The notes: a model not told the origin generated them from the letters alone. A stretch of DNA of 26,935 bases from Holosporales bacterium (GCA_031290075.1 JAITOG010000033.1:1-26935), one strand, 5' to 3'. Counted from the stretch's first letter, positions 1 through 8,433 are shown. Translations and numbers: made by a program.

Positions 1-343
1 TGTGTTCTGAATTGCAGTGCGGACAGTTTTTCATAAGTAAAGATTTGTAAAATGAGTTGCTCTAAGAAAAATATAGCACATATTCATTACGCGCGCCAAC
101 TAGTTAAGTAAATGTCTCACATTTTTGATATGTTTAGCACACACAATTACAACATTTGTAGGTTTTTTTAAAGTTTTCTAAAAGAAAAAAATCCAAATCA
201 TTATGCCGGAATCTTAGCTTATTTTCGATTGGAAGGGAAATTATAAAGAGGTATACAAATCGAATTTTTCGAAAATTTGAAAAATGGTTTACTTCAAAAT
301 CAAAAAGAAAATGTTTGAGATTTAATCTTGTAGGGATGTAAGC
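1..343. other. Non-coding stretch, no gene recognised
   Basis: This AT-rich stretch lies downstream of the minus-strand acs gene. I see no open frame with a plausible start and no tRNA-like fold. It runs up to a solo repeat arm at 344. It could be the intergenic end of a gene outside the window. Confidence 0.5.
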
Positions 344-371
344 TTAAAATATCCATGAAGACAGCTTCTTA
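344..371. repeat. Solo type A palindromic-element arm
   Basis: The arm reads TTAAAATATCCATGAAGACA followed by GCTTCTTA. It is the same sequence as the right arm of the full element at 3139-3312 and the solo arm at 8467-8495. No core lies next to it, so it is a half-element or remnant. Its terminal TTA, read on the minus strand, is the TAA stop codon of acs. Confidence 0.75.
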
Positions 372-2300
372 CTTATTTTTATTTAAAACTTGCATTATTA
401 TAGTCTCAATACAAGATGGATTTCCCAAAGTTGTAGTATCTCCAAGATTTTCAAAATCCTTTGAAACGATCTTCCGTAAAATTCGCCTTACTATTTTTCC
501 TGAACGAGTTTTAGGGAGATCTGAGACAAGTAGGATTACATCCGGAGTTGCAATTGGACCAATTTCTTTACGAATATTCTGCTTTATACCTTCGCATAAA
601 TGTTCGCTTTGAATAGAAACATTATTGCGTGGTATAGCAAAAACAAAAATCCCTTGTCCTTTTATATCGTGCGGATATCCTACAACACAAGCTTCTGAAA
701 CTGCTGGATGCGATATAACAGCTCTTTCTAACTCAGCAGAACTCATTCTATGCCCAGAAACATTCAAAACGTCGTCAATACGTCCTAAAACCCAAATATC
801 TCCGTCTTCATCAATTTTTGCCCCATCACCGCTATTATAAAAATTTTCCGAAGAATAAGATTGCTTAAAGCATTGTTGATCTCCCCAAACTCCCATAGCT
901 AACCCTGGCCAGGATTGTTTTATCCAAAGAGCCTCCTTTTCTTCAGGATTTCCCCCAACTTCGTGCAAAATGCGCGGCTCAATTCCAAAAAATGGTTTTG
1001 CTGCACAGCCAGGTTTTTGCGGCTGTTTAAGGAGAGGACAAATTAACACTCCACCAGATTCTGTCTGCCACCACGTATCCATTATTGGGCAATGGGATTT
1101 CCCAATTTTTTCAAAAAACCATTGCCAGGTTGAAGGATCAATTGCCTCGCCAACCGAAGCTAAAATACGTAACGATTCTAATGAAGCATGATTTACAAAA
1201 TCATCCCCCAAGCTACGCAAAGAACGTAAGGCTGTTGGTGCTGTATAAAAAATGGTTACCTTATTTTCATCAATGATTTTCCAAAACCTTGAAGCATCAG
1301 GATAAGTTGGAGTACCTTGAAATAAAACAGTTGTTGCTCCATTAGCAAATGGCCCATAAACACCATATGAATGCCCAGTAATCCAGCCTATGTCTGCCGT
1401 ACAAAAATAAACATCGTTTTCTTGTAAATCAAAAACAAATTTATGTGTTAATGCAACGTAAACTAGATACCCTCCAGTGCTGTGTACTATTCCTCTAGGA
1501 ATTCCCGCAGATCCTGAAGTATGTAAAATGAATAGTGGATCAGTAGCGCACATTTCCGCGTAATCATACACAGGTTGAGTTAGCTTAGAGAGACTTTCAA
1601 AATTAAACTCTTTAATATTTATACTAACAGAATCTGTATTTTTATTTTCCAAAGATTGTCCGACTAATAATACTTTTTCAACTGTATTATTTTTGTTCAA
1701 TAGATTTTCTTTTAGAGCTTCATAAACATTTTTTTTCAAAGAAAAAGTTTTTCCACCACGTGAATTAGTTTCTGTTGTTATAATTAACCTTGGTTTAGCT
1801 TGAACTATGCGAGAAGCCAATGCTGTTGCTGAAAATCCTGCAAAAACAACCGAATGAATTGCGCCAAGTCTGGTACAAGCAAGCATTGCATAAATTGTTT
1901 CTGGAATCGTTGGAAGGTATAAAGTAACAACATCACCCTTTTTAACCCCTAAAGCTTTTAAAACCCCAGAAAATTGACAAACTTTCTCATAAAGCTCGCG
2001 ATATGTTATATGAATGGTTTTTCCTGGCTGATCTGCTTCGAAAATAATAGCAGTTTTATGGGGAGTTTTTTGAGCATGTCTATCAACACAGTTATAACAA
2101 GCATTCAATTTTCCATCTTCAAACCACTTTACATCGGTACTTTTGCTAAAATCTGAACCATTAGCAATTGTTGGTGGCTGAATCCAGTCAAGAATAGAAG
2201 TTTGTTTTAGCCAAAAAGCATTATTATTTTCTAAAGATTCATTATATTCTTTTTGGTAAGAAGCTGGATTTTTAAGGGGATTAAAATTATTTTTAGTCAT
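369..2300 (-). CDS. acs: Acetyl-CoA synthetase (AMP-forming)
   Basis: This enzyme activates acetate to acetyl-CoA through acetyl-AMP, in the cytoplasm. It belongs to the ANL (acyl/aryl-CoA ligase) superfamily. From the ATG at 2300 (MTKNNFNPLKNP...) it has 643 residues, close to the usual 650. A longer frame back to a TTG at 2450 adds a non-homologous leader and is not preferred. Visible motifs are DTWWQTESGG (A5; the Trp is typical of acetate-specific enzymes), YNSGDG with GRIDDVLNVSGHRMS (A7/A8), and PKTRSGKIVRRILR near the C-terminus with the acetylatable catalytic Lys. The P-loop reads TSGSAGIPRG instead of the usual TSGSTGKPKG. The stop codon lies in the repeat arm at 344-371. Family assignment is secure. 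Propionate as an alternative substrate cannot be excluded. Confidence 0.93.
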   Translation of the reverse strand: MTKNNFNPLKNPASYQKEYNESLENNNAFWLKQTSILDWIQPPTIANGSDFSKSTDVKWFEDGKLNACYNCVDRHAQKTPHKTAIIFEADQPGKTIHITYRELYEKVCQFSGVLKALGVKKGDVVTLYLPTIPETIYAMLACTRLGAIHSVVFAGFSATALASRIVQAKPRLIITTETNSRGGKTFSLKKNVYEALKENLLNKNNTVEKVLLVGQSLENKNTDSVSINIKEFNFESLSKLTQPVYDYAEMCATDPLFILHTSGSAGIPRGIVHSTGGYLVYVALTHKFVFDLQENDVYFCTADIGWITGHSYGVYGPFANGATTVLFQGTPTYPDASRFWKIIDENKVTIFYTAPTALRSLRSLGDDFVNHASLESLRILASVGEAIDPSTWQWFFEKIGKSHCPIMDTWWQTESGGVLICPLLKQPQKPGCAAKPFFGIEPRILHEVGGNPEEKEALWIKQSWPGLAMGVWGDQQCFKQSYSSENFYNSGDGAKIDEDGDIWVLGRIDDVLNVSGHRMSSAELERAVISHPAVSEACVVGYPHDIKGQGIFVFAIPRNNVSIQSEHLCEGIKQNIRKEIGPIATPDVILLVSDLPKTRSGKIVRRILRKIVSKDFENLGDTTTLGNPSCIETIIMQVLNKNK

Positions 2301-2564
2301 AACGCAGGAAATCAATGTTATTGGCAATAAAATGGAACTCTTTCTTATTATGTTTAACATAACAGATTTGCTAATACACAACAAAAAAGTATTAAAATAT
2401 TTTGAAGACATAGATCTCGAAAAAACAAGGATTCCTAATTTAATATGCAATATTTTTTAATAGATTAAAAAGAAATAGGGGAATTAAAAAAAATATTGCA
2501 TTCCAAATGAATTACACATAGTATATATATTATCATTTTGTTTTTAAAAAAAAGGTTTAGTTTT

Positions 2565-2942
2565 ATGAAAATGTTTAAGATTTGTTGTTTATTATTAGGT
2601 GTTGCTATTGTTAGCGGATCTAGCCAGGCAGTATTAATTAGTTGGGAAAGAGCAGCAACAGCTGCTAATTTTGTTTTACCTGTCTTTGAACATTTTTTGG
2701 GAAATAGAGTACCGAAAATAGCAGTAGGTGTTAAAGTGGGTTTAGGAGGAATATTAATGGTTGAAGATGGTAGAAATGCTCTTTTAGAATTTAAAAAATG
2801 GAGAAATGAGGAAGAAAATTGGGGAAAATTTTCATTATTCTGTGAAGGTTTTACGCATGTAGGCTTTGCTTTTTCTAGACTATTTACTATAGTCAGGCAA
2901 GCAGTGCCTTTAATTTTTAAAATTGTAAGTAAACTTTCCTAA
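2565..2942 (+). CDS. Small secreted protein of unknown function
   Basis: I do not recognise this 125-residue protein. It starts MKMFKICCLLLGVAIVSGSS with a Lys-flanked hydrophobic core and a likely signal peptidase I site after SQA, so export is likely. The mature part is mixed hydrophobic and basic, with a Gly-Val segment (VGVKVGLGG) and a C-terminal hydrophobic region. I chose the ATG at 2565, which has AAGG about 12 bases upstream, because the in-frame codons before it only add a basic extension. It is transcribed divergently from acs across a very AT-rich gap. A MITE-like element begins 18 bp after its stop. A protein with a comparable leader begins at 26852. Confidence 0.6.
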   Translation: MKMFKICCLLLGVAIVSGSSQAVLISWERAATAANFVLPVFEHFLGNRVPKIAVGVKVGLGGILMVEDGRNALLEFKKWRNEEENWGKFSLFCEGFTHVGFAFSRLFTIVRQAVPLIFKIVSKLS

Positions 2943-2960
2943 ACAAAAGTATAAAAGAAT

Positions 2961-3091
2961 AATTAGGCCCTGTGAGTATACCTCTTTACTAAAGATTGAG
3001 GATTTTGGCTGGAGGAAGATGTAGAAAAAAAAAGCTTAATCTTCTTTTTAAATCTTAATCATTAGGTGGAAGGGTTTCACAGGACCTAATT
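2961..3091. repeat. MITE-like element of about 131 bp
   Basis: The ends are inverted repeats: AATTAGGCCCTGTGA on the left, and on the right the complement of AATTAGGTCCTGTGA, with one mismatch in 15. The interior has no coding capacity. If the element is taken to begin at GGCCC, it is flanked by TA on both sides, which would fit a TA target duplication. The true boundary is uncertain because the flanks are themselves palindromic. It lies just after the 3' end of the small secreted protein gene. No transposase is present. Confidence 0.55.
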
Positions 3092-3138
3092 TTTATGAAA
3101 AAATAGAGTTTAAATGTATGGTTTATTTTCAAAATTCT

Positions 3139-3312
3139 TAGAAGCTGTCTTCATGGATAATTTTAACCGGTGCTCGAATCCTCGTGAGGTTTGGGGGAAA
3201 TCTGTGATTTTCCCCCCCAATGCCCCTCACGTACGTCAAAGTACACTCCGGTTCTGCGCTCCGTTTTTCCTTAAAAACCCTCCCTTAAAATATCCATAAA
3301 GACAGCTTCTTA
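3139..3312 (+). repeat. Modular palindromic element, core plus type A arms
   Basis: This is a full-length copy of about 174 bp. The left arm TTAGAAGCTGTCTTCATGGA is mirrored by the right arm ending TAAAGACAGCTTCTTA. The core between them has a G-rich half (GTTTGGGGGAAATC), a C-rich half (TTCCCCCCCAATGCCCC) and the motif TCCGGTTCTGCGCT. The same core recurs at 7801, 15476, 21037 and 26270. The element ends 2 bp from the stop codon of the convergent SixA-like gene. It could act as a bidirectional 3' hairpin. Confidence 0.8.
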
Positions 3313-3314
3313 GC

Positions 3315-3806
3315 TTAATTTTCCAAATCAGGGCGAACTCTATTTTTAACCACAAAATGATTATATGAAATATCTTGCCACGTTTTCACATTCGCTTCTA
3401 ACAAAACCAATTCACAAGTAGAAAGTTTATTGCTTTGCCCTGGAATAATATCATTTAGAAATTGTGAGAGCCCTGGATTATGCCCTACAATGAGGATTTT
3501 GTTGTAAATTGAGGGAGTCCATTGAATTTTATCTAAAAGTCCTATAGAAGATATTTGAGGCAAAGAATCATCAAACATAAATCTTGTTTTAGTGGGAACA
3601 ACAGAATATATTGCTTGAAATGTTTGTTTGGCTCGTTTTAATCCTGAGCACAAAACAAAATCAACATCTTTAAGGATGTCATGAGTAGAAGCTACAATTT
3701 GTTCAATTTGTAGAAGACCTGTCATACTTATAGATTTTTCTTTTTCATATCCTGAAAAATTTGCTGGATATGAATCTGCATGTCGCATAAGTATAACAAT
3801 TTTCAT
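3315..3806 (-). CDS. SixA-like histidine phosphatase
   Basis: This 163-residue member of the histidine phosphatase (phosphoglycerate mutase-like) superfamily has the short SixA architecture. It begins MKIVILMRHADS, with the catalytic RHA/RHG-type motif at residues 8-10. SGLKRAKQTF follows near residue 55 (phosphate-binding Arg), and the second catalytic His is in ILIVGHNPGLSQFL near residue 109. Length and motif order match SixA, which dephosphorylates phosphohistidine on phosphotransfer proteins. The substrate here is unknown. It starts at the ATG at 3806, with GGGG about 8 bases upstream. It is divergent from dprA, and a palindromic element follows its stop directly. Confidence 0.82.
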   Translation of the reverse strand: MKIVILMRHADSYPANFSGYEKEKSISMTGLLQIEQIVASTHDILKDVDFVLCSGLKRAKQTFQAIYSVVPTKTRFMFDDSLPQISSIGLLDKIQWTPSIYNKILIVGHNPGLSQFLNDIIPGQSNKLSTCELVLLEANVKTWQDISYNHFVVKNRVRPDLEN

Positions 3807-3918
3807 TTATTTACCCCAAAATTTGTCATTCGTTTTTTATTAATACTTTCTCTTCTATACTAATTGTAGGATGCTTTTTTGTATTGAGTAAAGAGTGTTT
3901 AAAAATTGTAAAGAAAAA

Positions 3919-4971
3919 ATGGATATTGAAGAAAAGATTCCCTGGATTCGATTAGCAATTTCAAAGGGAATTGGACCAATTACATTTTGGAATTTACTGA
4001 AAAAGGCAAATGGGTCTGCGAAAAATGCTTTAAATTTGGTGGATGAAATTTCTTCAGAAGAAGCTGCAGAAGATCTATTAATACAACATAATAAATCTGG
4101 ATTTTGCATACTTACAGCTTATGAAAAATATTTTCCTCAAAAATTAAAGCTAATAAAAGATTGTCCACCTATACTCAGTGTAAAAGGGAATTTGGAATTA
4201 TTAAATAAGCGTTCAATTGCAATAGTTGGTGCAAGAAACGCATCTTTATTAGGAAAAATTTTTGCATTGAAAATTGCCAAAAGTATTGGAACAAACGGTT
4301 TTGCTGTTGTTTCTGGAATGGCACGTGGAATTGATTGTTCTGCTCATGAAGGAAGCATCGAAACTGGAACTATTGCCATTTTTGCAGGAGGGCTTGATAT
4401 TATATATCCTCCCGAAAATGCTAACCTTTGCGACTCAATTTTAAAAAATAAAGGAGTAATTATTTCCGAAATGATGCCAGGAACTCCTATAGATCCTTCG
4501 CTTTTTCCAAGACGTAACAGAATTATTGCAGGTGTTTCTGAAGGAGTTGTTCTTATCGAAGCCGCAATAAAGTCTGGCTCTCTTATTACCGCAAAATTTG
4601 CACTTGAACAAGGAAAAGAAGTTTTTGCAGTTCCTGGAAACCCATCTGATCCACGTTCAAAAGGATGCAATTTGCTTATAAAACAAGGGGCCGTTCTTGT
4701 TGATTCTGTTGAAGATATTTTAAGCTGCTTTAACCTGAATTCCCCAAAGGTGGAGCAAATACAAGAATCTGTGGATATATTTCCCATAAAAGAGGATACC
4801 CTTTCTTTAAAAACATCCATTTTATCAGAACTTAGTACTACGCCAATTTCCATAGAAATATTATTTCAACACCAAAACTGCGGTTTACCAAATCTTTTAG
4901 TTGCTCTTGGAGAGCTAGAAGCAGAAGGAAAAATAAGAAGATATGCAAATAGCGAGGTTTCTTTGTTGTAG
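3919..4971 (+). CDS. dprA: DNA-processing protein DprA (Smf)
   Basis: DprA binds incoming single-stranded DNA and loads RecA during natural transformation. It is also widely kept in non-competent bacteria. From the ATG at 3919 it has 350 residues. A GTG at 3895 would add eight residues and has no better ribosome site. The N-terminal 60 residues are a helix-hairpin-helix/SAM-like region (SKGIGPITFWNLL). The Rossmann-like core follows: VVSGMARGIDCSAHEG, IAIFAGGLDIIYPPEN, FPRRNRIIAGVS, IKSGSLITAKFALEQGKEVF and AVPGNPSDPRSKGCNLLI. These are characteristic DprA signatures. The last 60 residues look like the winged-helix tail (LLVALGELEAEGKIRR). phaC starts 21 bp downstream on the same strand, so they may be co-transcribed. 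Confidence 0.92.
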   Translation: MDIEEKIPWIRLAISKGIGPITFWNLLKKANGSAKNALNLVDEISSEEAAEDLLIQHNKSGFCILTAYEKYFPQKLKLIKDCPPILSVKGNLELLNKRSIAIVGARNASLLGKIFALKIAKSIGTNGFAVVSGMARGIDCSAHEGSIETGTIAIFAGGLDIIYPPENANLCDSILKNKGVIISEMMPGTPIDPSLFPRRNRIIAGVSEGVVLIEAAIKSGSLITAKFALEQGKEVFAVPGNPSDPRSKGCNLLIKQGAVLVDSVEDILSCFNLNSPKVEQIQESVDIFPIKEDTLSLKTSILSELSTTPISIEILFQHQNCGLPNLLVALGELEAEGKIRRYANSEVSLL

Positions 4972-4992
4972 TATTAAAATCAAAGGTATTTA

Positions 4993-6522
4993 ATGAGCTT
5001 TAAGAATTTTTATTTTTCAGATTTTTTTGCTAAAGATCGCCGGTTTTTGAATGCTATCTGGAATCAAGATTCATTTTTTTGTGCAATTAAAGAACAGTAT
5101 TTTATTTTCCAAGAACAAACATTACAATGTATTTCACAATTACCAATTTCTACAAAGGAAAAGAAAAGAATATTTTTTTGGACTAAATTTTTATTTGATG
5201 CTTATTCTCCAAGCAATTTCCCTTTTACAAATCCGGAGGTTTTACAAAAAACCATTTTGCAAAAGGGGGAAAACTTTTTAGCTGGAATTAGAAATTTTTT
5301 GAATGATGTACTAGTAACTCCGGGCCTTTTTCCTCCACTTACAAATACTCAACCCTTCAAATTAGGGGAAAACATTGCAACAACAAAAGGGGGAGTTGTT
5401 TTTCAAAATGACCTTTTCCAACTAATTCAATATAATCCAACTAAAAAGTATACGCATAAGGCTCCTATTTTGCTTATTCCTGCATGGATTAATAAATATT
5501 ACCTTTTTGATCTATCCAATGAAAAATCGTTTGTAAAATTCAATTTAGAGCAAGGCAGAACTGTATTTGTTTTATCCTGGGTTAACCCCAAAAATTCAAA
5601 ATTTACTCTAGAAAATTATTTGAATTTAGGAATTAAAACAGCAATAGATGCTGTGTGTAGTATTAATAAAAAATATCTTAATACTTTATCAACAGTTCCT
5701 GTAAACATTGTTTCAATGTGTGTAAGTGGAACATTTTTGTTAATGAAATTAGCTGAATTAGCGGCTACTGAAAGCTTAGCCCAAGTTGGCTCCGTAACAC
5801 TTCTTATGTCTCCATTTAATTTCAAGTACCTTGAATGGATGCAACTTTTTATTTCCAAGGACATGCTAAATTGCTTTAAAAAGCAATTAGATAGCACAAA
5901 AGATAGCGTGCTGATTGGTACAGTTTTAACAAAGATTTTCTGCTGTTTGCGCGCTAATGATTTAATTTGGCCAAACTATGTTGAAAGATATCTTTTAGGT
6001 AATGAATTGCCCACTATAGACTTTTTATATTGGAACCACGATTCCCCGCGAATTTCCCTTCAGCTATTGTATAACTATTTAGAAGATGTATATTTCAAAA
6101 ATTTGTTTTTCTCGAAAAAAAAGGATAAAAAAACTATTTTTTTTCGAAAAAACTTAAAAAAAATAAAAAATCCCTTTTTTATATTCGGAACTGAAAAAGA
6201 CCATCTTGTCCCTTGGAGATCATGCTACTCTGCAGCTCAACATTTGGAAAATGCAAAGTTTGTTTTGGGGGGAGCTGGGCATGTTGTAGGTTGTATGAAT
6301 TCGCCAAGTTCGGAGAAATATCATTATTATGAGAATTGCGAACAAAATGTAAGCGCTAATCTTTCTTCAAAAGAATGGTTCAAGTCTACAAAAAAAAAGC
6401 CTGGTTCTTGGTGGGTTTCTTGGAATGATTGGCAAAAACAATTTGATTTAGAAGAAATTCCTGCTTTTGCCAATTTTCCATATTTTGAAGCTGCTCCAGG
6501 AAGTTATTGCCAAGCCCCATAA
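4993..6522 (+). CDS. phaC: Poly(3-hydroxyalkanoate) synthase, class I-like
   Basis: This enzyme polymerises 3-hydroxyacyl-CoA into the carbon-storage polyester PHA at the granule surface. It has 509 residues, shorter at the N-terminus than most class I enzymes (about 590). The N-terminal SDFFAKDRRFLNAIWNQ matches the PhaC N-domain. The alpha/beta-hydrolase triad can be placed at Cys243 (VSMCVSGT), Asp403 (GTEKDHLVPW) and His430 (GGAGHVVG). DFLYWNHDSPRI and the C-terminal PGSWWVSWNDW and APGSYCQAP are typical. The lipase box is unusual: the Gly residues on both sides of the Cys are Ser (S-M-C-V-S, not G-x-C-x-G). AAAGG precedes the ATG. Long A runs at about 6113-6170 encode a Lys-rich loop. 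No phaA, phaB or phasin gene is visible here. Confidence 0.9.
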   Translation: MSFKNFYFSDFFAKDRRFLNAIWNQDSFFCAIKEQYFIFQEQTLQCISQLPISTKEKKRIFFWTKFLFDAYSPSNFPFTNPEVLQKTILQKGENFLAGIRNFLNDVLVTPGLFPPLTNTQPFKLGENIATTKGGVVFQNDLFQLIQYNPTKKYTHKAPILLIPAWINKYYLFDLSNEKSFVKFNLEQGRTVFVLSWVNPKNSKFTLENYLNLGIKTAIDAVCSINKKYLNTLSTVPVNIVSMCVSGTFLLMKLAELAATESLAQVGSVTLLMSPFNFKYLEWMQLFISKDMLNCFKKQLDSTKDSVLIGTVLTKIFCCLRANDLIWPNYVERYLLGNELPTIDFLYWNHDSPRISLQLLYNYLEDVYFKNLFFSKKKDKKTIFFRKNLKKIKNPFFIFGTEKDHLVPWRSCYSAAQHLENAKFVLGGAGHVVGCMNSPSSEKYHYYENCEQNVSANLSSKEWFKSTKKKPGSWWVSWNDWQKQFDLEEIPAFANFPYFEAAPGSYCQAP

Positions 6523-6526
6523 ATGT

Positions 6527-6606
6527 GGGAATCAAACAATCAGACACTTTTGAGATTTTTTAAAATAGATAAATGCTTGAACACCCTGCATTTTACTCGA
6601 CTATTT
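6527..6606. repeat. Degenerate segment shared with 26664-26757
   Basis: The segment starting GGGAATCAAACAATCA and containing TTTTGAGATTTTTTAAAATA and GATAAATGCTTG resembles the one starting GGGATTCAAGAGATCA near 26665. Shared blocks occur in the same order, and the second copy has about 13 extra bases. It falls between phaC and the convergent SPOR gene and reaches the latter's stop codon. It may be a remnant of a mobile element or an old duplication. The match was made by eye and is weak. Confidence 0.35.
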
Positions 6607-8433
6607 TCCTAAGACACTTTGCAAGGTATTTGCTTCAGCATTATTTTTAAAAGGGCCAACTAATACTTTATAGTAAACTTGCCCATTTGGATGCTTTTCA
6701 AAACGAACATTTATATTATATTTACTTAATATCGTATGCTTTTTTCTTAGGTTTAAAATTTCTTTATTTGCCTCTTGCTTAGAGGTAAAAATACCTAACT
6801 GAACATAAAAAAGCTTTTTAGGAGAAACATTATTTTTCTCCGTTTTTTCTCCCCGTTTTTTGATTTTGGAAGCACTTTTTTCTTTTTTTATTAATGTTTT
6901 CTTTTCAACAGTATTATTGGTTGTAAGTGGTTTTCCTTCCAAAGAATTATTTAAAAAAGGAGGAGGCGTTTTTACTTTAATCTTTTCTTCTTCTTTTTTC
7001 TCTAAATATTTTTTTAAATTCTCTTTTTTTGATGATTTATTTGAGTAATCTAAATATTCATCACTTTCAACTTCTTCTTTTTTTTCTTCCCCTTCTCCTT
7101 CATCTTCCCCTTTCTCTTCATCTGTTGGAATATTTGGAGCAAAATTGGTTGTTGGAAGAATATGTTCTTCGCTTTTTTCCTTTTCCTCATTGTGATCAAG
7201 TTTGCCATAAATAAGCTCATCTTGATAAGGAACAAGCTGCATTTCAGATTTTTCTGGTTTTACTTTTATTTTACTTGGAGTTTTAATAACAATTAACTCA
7301 TCATTATTAGATGTAGAAACACCATTGTATACTTTCAAAAATATAATCCCACAAATTATTGAAGACAAAAGGAAAGAGGAAAAAATTATTTTTGCTTTTA
7401 ATATTCCATTAATTTTATAAGGTTCACTTATAGCTTGGGCTTTCTGAAATGAAGACTTTTTCTGTTCTTTCGGGTTTATAATAGGAACTACTTTTTCTGG
7501 GGGATCTAATTTTAGGTTTTTAAAATCGCGAATTTGTTCATTTAAAACTTCTGCTTGAGCATTATTATTATTAACGCTCTTTTTATTTTCCTCATCAAAT
7601 GAAAAGTCTAGTAAACGTTGTTTAAGATCGATTTTGAATGGTTGCGGTTCTTGGCCTAGATTTTTTAATGGCCATGTTGTTGTTTCTTTATATTTTTGCT
7701 GAGAATACGAAGTATTATTCAGGTATGGCGAAGTAGCAAGAGAGAGTTTATTAGACTTTCGTAATTCAATAGGCTTCTTTCGTAACTCAATTTCTTCTGG
7801 GAATTTGTTAGTTGCTTCGATACTCGAATCCTCATGGGGTTTGGGGGGAATCTGTGATCCCCCCAAATGCCCCTCATGTATATTTAGCATACTCCGGTTC
7901 TGCGCTTCGGATGCTCCTTCAAATTTGCCAGAAAAAATAGGTTTCGAAAGTCTATTATAATTATAATTATTATTATCTGAGAAACCTGTTGATGGAAGTA
8001 TACAATCATGGCTTGAGGGAAGGGGAGGAGGAAGTATTTCTTTGTGTATAGATTCTTCTGTAACTTTAGGTGATGGCTGAATTGTAGGAATGAAAACTTG
8101 AGGCTCTTTTCTATTTTTTAAACTACCATTAATCCATTCGGAAAAAGGATCATAATTTTGTTTTTCTTTTAATTTTCCCTCTTTTTTAGTTAGTTTAGGT
8201 GAAGATTTTTTCAAAATAGCGCTACTTTTTGATGCCTTTAATTCGGGGAACAAAGTGTTATGTTCTAAGAAATTATTTTTTTCTGTAGCTTCAATAGGAA
8301 GGTCAGAAAAACTATTTTTTTTTGTTTTTTCTCCTTTTAAAAAATCTACAGACGACGAATCCCATGGATCTTTATCATTCTCTAGAGTATCAGAAAAATA
8401 CGAATTTTTTTCTTCTAGAAAAAAAAATCTCAT
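6601..8433 (-). CDS. Membrane-anchored SPOR-domain protein
   Basis: This is a 610-residue envelope protein of the FtsN/DedD-like type. SPOR domains bind denuded peptidoglycan at the septum. A long, low-complexity, Lys/Ser/Pro-rich N-terminal region of about 340 residues is predicted cytoplasmic. One membrane helix follows (IIFSSFLLSSIICGIIFLKV, about residues 345-365), then a charged periplasmic linker with an acidic patch (EEKGEDEGEGEEKKEE), and the C-terminal SPOR domain (about residues 535-610: FYVQLGIFTSKQEA, YYKVLVGPFKNNAEA). I chose the ATG at 8433 because AGGTGG lies just upstream; a GTG two codons earlier is possible. Residues of about 169-211 are encoded by an in-frame palindromic element at 7801-7928. 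The organisation is typical of alphaproteobacterial SPOR proteins. A specific role in division is inferred. Confidence 0.82.
   Translation of the reverse strand: MRFFFLEEKNSYFSDTLENDKDPWDSSSVDFLKGEKTKKNSFSDLPIEATEKNNFLEHNTLFPELKASKSSAILKKSSPKLTKKEGKLKEKQNYDPFSEWINGSLKNRKEPQVFIPTIQPSPKVTEESIHKEILPPPLPSSHDCILPSTGFSDNNNYNYNRLSKPIFSGKFEGASEAQNRSMLNIHEGHLGGSQIPPKPHEDSSIEATNKFPEEIELRKKPIELRKSNKLSLATSPYLNNTSYSQQKYKETTTWPLKNLGQEPQPFKIDLKQRLLDFSFDEENKKSVNNNNAQAEVLNEQIRDFKNLKLDPPEKVVPIINPKEQKKSSFQKAQAISEPYKINGILKAKIIFSSFLLSSIICGIIFLKVYNGVSTSNNDELIVIKTPSKIKVKPEKSEMQLVPYQDELIYGKLDHNEEKEKSEEHILPTTNFAPNIPTDEEKGEDEGEGEEKKEEVESDEYLDYSNKSSKKENLKKYLEKKEEEKIKVKTPPPFLNNSLEGKPLTTNNTVEKKTLIKKEKSASKIKKRGEKTEKNNVSPKKLFYVQLGIFTSKQEANKEILNLRKKHTILSKYNINVRFEKHPNGQVYYKVLVGPFKNNAEANTLQSVLGK
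7801..7928 (+). repeat. Modular palindromic element core inside a coding gene
   Basis: This is a copy of the element core without type A or B arms, lying wholly inside the SPOR-protein gene. It contains CTCGAATCCTCATGGGGTTT, the G/C-rich dyad around AATCTGTGATCCCCCC, and TCCGGTTCTGCGCTTCGG, all shared with the intergenic copies. Read on the minus strand it is open and encodes about 42 residues, including EGASEAQNRSMLNIHEGHLG and IPPKPHEDSSIEATNKF. The host frame continues on both sides. This parallels the protein-coding Rickettsia palindromic elements in behaviour, not in sequence. Confidence 0.8.

Noticed and set aside
3114..3299. Plus-strand frame MYGLFSKFLEAVFMDN...
   Set aside because: It is the translation of the palindromic element at 3139-3312, with no family resemblance.
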